From JBBSUX01 sp038234045 (GTDB lineage Bacteria; Pseudomonadota; Gammaproteobacteria; Burkholderiales; Burkholderiaceae_C), in contig JBBSUX010000180.1 in the NCBI GenBank assembly GCA_038234045.1, forward strand, positions 1 to 7,395: a stretch of 7,395 nucleotides of DNA, read 5' to 3'. Every line of letters starts with the position of its first letter. Position 1 is the first letter of the stretch. Of the stretch, positions 5,659 through 7,395 are shown one piece after another. A model generated the notes under the pieces. It saw only the letters and a program-made list of their open reading frames with translations, did no database searches and was not told where the DNA came from. The position numbers and the translations under genes were made by a program.

Positions 5659-7005
5659 ATGCCAACTGCAAATGAGATTGCAATGCTTCAAGCGGCGCGC
5701 GCAGCGGGTGTCGACTCGCGCGAGGAACTGTCAAATCTGATGGCGCAGATCGGCGCCGAGTCCGGTGGCCTCACGCAAATGCAGGAGAGCTTTCGGTATA
5801 CGCGGGGCGTAGACCAGATTCCCGTGCGTTCGGTTTTTCGGGAAGGTCGGCAGGCGGCTGACGCTGCTCGACTTGAGGCCGTTGCCGGTCGTCCGCAGGA
5901 GCTTGCTCGCCTGATGTATGGAGGGCGCATGGGCAATGACGACGCAGGCGATGGTTATCTCTACCGAGGGCGGGGTTACACCCAGCTCACCGGGCAAGAC
6001 AATTACAAAGCGGCCGGCAATGCGCTCGATCTCGACCTGCTTGGCAATCCTGATCTGGCCGTTGATCGTGAAAATGCTGGGAGGATCGCCTTGTGGTTCT
6101 GGCAGAACGAAGTGCCCCGAGCGGACAGGGACGATGTCACTGGAGCAACTCTCGCCATCAACAACGGGACCAACGGCTTGGCCGATCGCCACAACCGCTT
6201 CGACGCCTGGCATGCGCAGCTCACGCCTCAGTTCATTGCCGATCTGGATGCAGGTCGGGTCCGGCCCGGCGGAGGCGTGGGGCCGGCGGCGGGGCGTGCG
6301 GTCATGGCGGATGGAGCGCTGCGTCGCTTCGAGTCGGGGCCTGAAGTCAGGAAATTGAATTCCGACCTGCGAGAGCTGGGGATAAGGGCAGGGGGGAATC
6401 GCGAACTCAGGATCAACAGCCAGTATGGGGAAGGCACTGAGCAGGCAGTCCGGAATTTCCAGATGCAGCGCGGGTTGCCGGTCACCGGACGCGCGGGACC
6501 AGAGACGTTGGCAGCCGTGCAGGACGCGCTTGTGGAGCGTCGGCAGCATGGCCAGCCGGCAAGACCTGGTGCGCCCGGCAATATTCACCCGGCTGCGCTT
6601 GGACGTCCAGCTGACAATGGCCCTCGGGTGCCAAGGCCCCAGCCACCAGAGCCGCACGCACGGCTTCAGAGGGACAGCCGCGATGAACCGCTATACGACG
6701 CGATCAGGCGGCAGCTGCCCGAAGGAACCTCCCACGAGACAGCAGCTTTCATCCTCCTGCAGGCGAAGCGTAATGGCGTTCACCAGCTCGACAAACTGGA
6801 CAAGGTGATCGTGCATGAGGGCAATGTGTGGATCGCAGGCAAGACGGCCGGGGAATGGGCGAAGGTCGACCTTTCCGGCCCAGCGCCGCCGCTGGAGGGA
6901 ACGCTGCGCGGATTAGAGACTTTCGACGCGCAGCGCTTGCAGCAACTTGGGCCAGCTCAGCAGCAAGATCAGGCGCAAAGACTCGACGCACGAACGTTGA
7001 GCTGA
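5659..7005 (+). CDS. X-T4SS antibacterial effector (X-Tfe): GH19-type peptidoglycan hydrolase + PG-binding domain + XVIPCD
   Basis: The 448-aa protein has no signal peptide, as expected for a T4SS substrate. Residues 1-192 form a GH19-like lysozyme/chitinase fold. AQIGAESGGLTQMQESFRYT (29-48) carries the likely catalytic Glu34 and a second conserved Glu43. YLYRGRGYTQLTGQDNY (100-116) is the family signature, and ALWFWQN (144-150) and AINNGTNGLADR (166-177) complete it. Residues about 218-290 are a peptidoglycan-binding module (VRKLNSDLRELG, then GTEQAVRNFQMQRGLPVTG). A Pro/Arg-rich linker (296-335) leads to the XVIPCD (about 340-448): DEPLYDAIRRQLPEG (342-356), AAFILLQAKRNGVHQLDKLD (362-381) and a Gln-rich tail (425-440). 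XVIPCD domains bind the VirD4 coupling protein and mark substrates of the bacteria-killing T4SS of Xanthomonadales. The predicted role is cleavage of the target cell's peptidoglycan after injection. The start at ATG 5659 is supported by GGAG seven bases upstream. An in-frame TTG two codons earlier is less likely. It is probably co-transcribed with the lipoprotein. Confidence 0.9.
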   Translation: MPTANEIAMLQAARAAGVDSREELSNLMAQIGAESGGLTQMQESFRYTRGVDQIPVRSVFREGRQAADAARLEAVAGRPQELARLMYGGRMGNDDAGDGYLYRGRGYTQLTGQDNYKAAGNALDLDLLGNPDLAVDRENAGRIALWFWQNEVPRADRDDVTGATLAINNGTNGLADRHNRFDAWHAQLTPQFIADLDAGRVRPGGGVGPAAGRAVMADGALRRFESGPEVRKLNSDLRELGIRAGGNRELRINSQYGEGTEQAVRNFQMQRGLPVTGRAGPETLAAVQDALVERRQHGQPARPGAPGNIHPAALGRPADNGPRVPRPQPPEPHARLQRDSRDEPLYDAIRRQLPEGTSHETAAFILLQAKRNGVHQLDKLDKVIVHEGNVWIAGKTAGEWAKVDLSGPAPPLEGTLRGLETFDAQRLQQLGPAQQQDQAQRLDARTLS

Positions 7006-7082
7006 GCCAAAGTCAGCAACTCAAAGCGCAGAGAAGCGCCAAACCTGGTGCCGAGTTCTCAATAGCCACTGAAGCCTGCCTC
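7006..7082. other. Spacer after the effector gene
   Basis: This is a short spacer before the repeat array. The only structure seen is a weak GCGC-AGAGAA-GCGC hairpin (about 7027-7040), too short to be a convincing terminator. Transcription may instead be damped by the hairpins of the repeats that follow. Confidence 0.4.
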
Positions 7083-7395
7083 GACTTCCTCGCATGCGCG
7101 CAGCACAGGGGAGGACTGAGGAGGGGTGTTCGTGCCGTTGCTCGCGCTGCAGGTCCCGCCCTAGCCCCAGCCTCCTCCCTTGCACGCAGCACAGGTGAGG
7201 ATCGAGGAGAGGTGCTCTTGCTGTTGCTCCCGCCTCAGCTCCCGCCCTTGCCCCAACCTCCGCCCTTGCTCGCAGAACAGGGGAGGACTGAGGAGAGGTG
7301 CTCGTGCCGTTGCTCGCGCCACAGCTCTCGCCCTAGCCCCAGCCTCCTCCCTTGCGCGCCACACAGGTGAGGATCGAGGAGAGGTGCTCTTGCCG
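7083..7395 (+). repeat. 86-bp tandem repeat array with 172-bp higher-order period (runs off right edge)
   Basis: Corresponding GAGGA motifs occur at 7111, 7197, 7283 and 7369, exactly 86 bp apart. Units cover 7104-7189, 7190-7275, 7276-7361 and 7362 onward, preceded by a partial unit (7083-7103). Units 1 and 3 share GGGGAGGACTGAGGAG and the CCCTAGCCCCAGCCTCCTCC spacer (about 76 of 86 positions identical by eye). Units 2 and 4 share CACAGGTGAGGATCGAGGAG (33 of the 34 bases visible). The true period is therefore a 172-bp dimer. Each unit has a core (GAGGA-TGAGGAG-GGTGCTC) and a C-rich linker phased in hexamers beginning mostly with G (GCTCCC, GCCTCA, GCTCCC, GCCCTT). A long plus frame (6828-7370) crossing the array is composed of repeat and the effector's shadow, and I do not accept it as a gene. 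Confidence 0.88.

Noticed and set aside
5731..6657. Minus-strand open frame of 308 codons opposite the effector
   Set aside because: Antisense to well-supported GH19 and peptidoglycan-binding domains; no motif of its own.
6828..7370. Plus-strand open frame of 180 codons spanning the effector end and the repeat array
   Set aside because: Composed of an out-of-frame copy of the effector's C-terminus plus low-complexity repeat translation.
7083..7395. Possible CRISPR array
   Set aside because: The period is regular, but the intervening sequence is itself repeated and hexamer-phased rather than made of unique spacers, and no cas gene is present.
1..7395. tRNA, rRNA and insertion-sequence genes
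   Set aside because: No cloverleaf-like tRNA sequence, rRNA segment or transposase motif was seen on either strand.

Overview
The window looks like chromosomal DNA of a Xanthomonadaceae/Lysobacteraceae member, with a Lysobacter- or Stenotrophomonas-like genome as the best guess. The grounds are high G+C, strongly GC-biased third codon positions, short GC-rich intergenic repeats, and a protein with the C-terminal XVIPCD secretion domain, which is characteristic of the bacteria-killing type IV secretion system (X-T4SS) of this order. The assignment rests on protein motifs read by eye, not on a database match.

Left part (1-3827), ordinary chromosomal genes. A CHASE2-domain membrane sensor runs leftward off the edge (1-462, minus). 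It is divergent from a complete FAD-dependent oxidoreductase of the CrtI/PYROXD2 family (670-2271, plus). Convergent to that are two minus-strand genes: a small exported protein of unknown function (2462-3058) and a cold-shock-domain/DUF1294 membrane fusion protein (3204-3827).

Middle part (3828-4957), gene-poor. It holds a long-armed inverted repeat, several copies of a GC-rich hairpin repeat in both orientations, an array of about 16 hexanucleotides, and a short pseudogene of a winged-helix DNA-binding protein with three in-frame stops.

Right part (4958-7005), the most interesting. A lipoprotein with a calcium-loop-like motif is followed 26 bp later by a 448-aa protein made of a GH19-type peptidoglycan hydrolase, a peptidoglycan-binding domain, a Pro-rich linker and an XVIPCD. 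This is the layout of an X-T4SS immunity/effector (X-Tfi/X-Tfe) pair: the hydrolase would be injected into rival Gram-negative cells to cut their cell wall, and the lipoprotein would protect the producer's own periplasm. No T4SS structural genes are present here, so the pair appears to be an orphan cassette served by a system encoded elsewhere.

Right edge (7083-7395). A tandem array with an exact 86-bp period, organised as a 172-bp dimer, runs out of the window. It belongs to the same repeat family found upstream of the cassette, so the toxin/immunity pair is bracketed by related repeats. This suggests a locus shaped by recombination or gain of the cassette.
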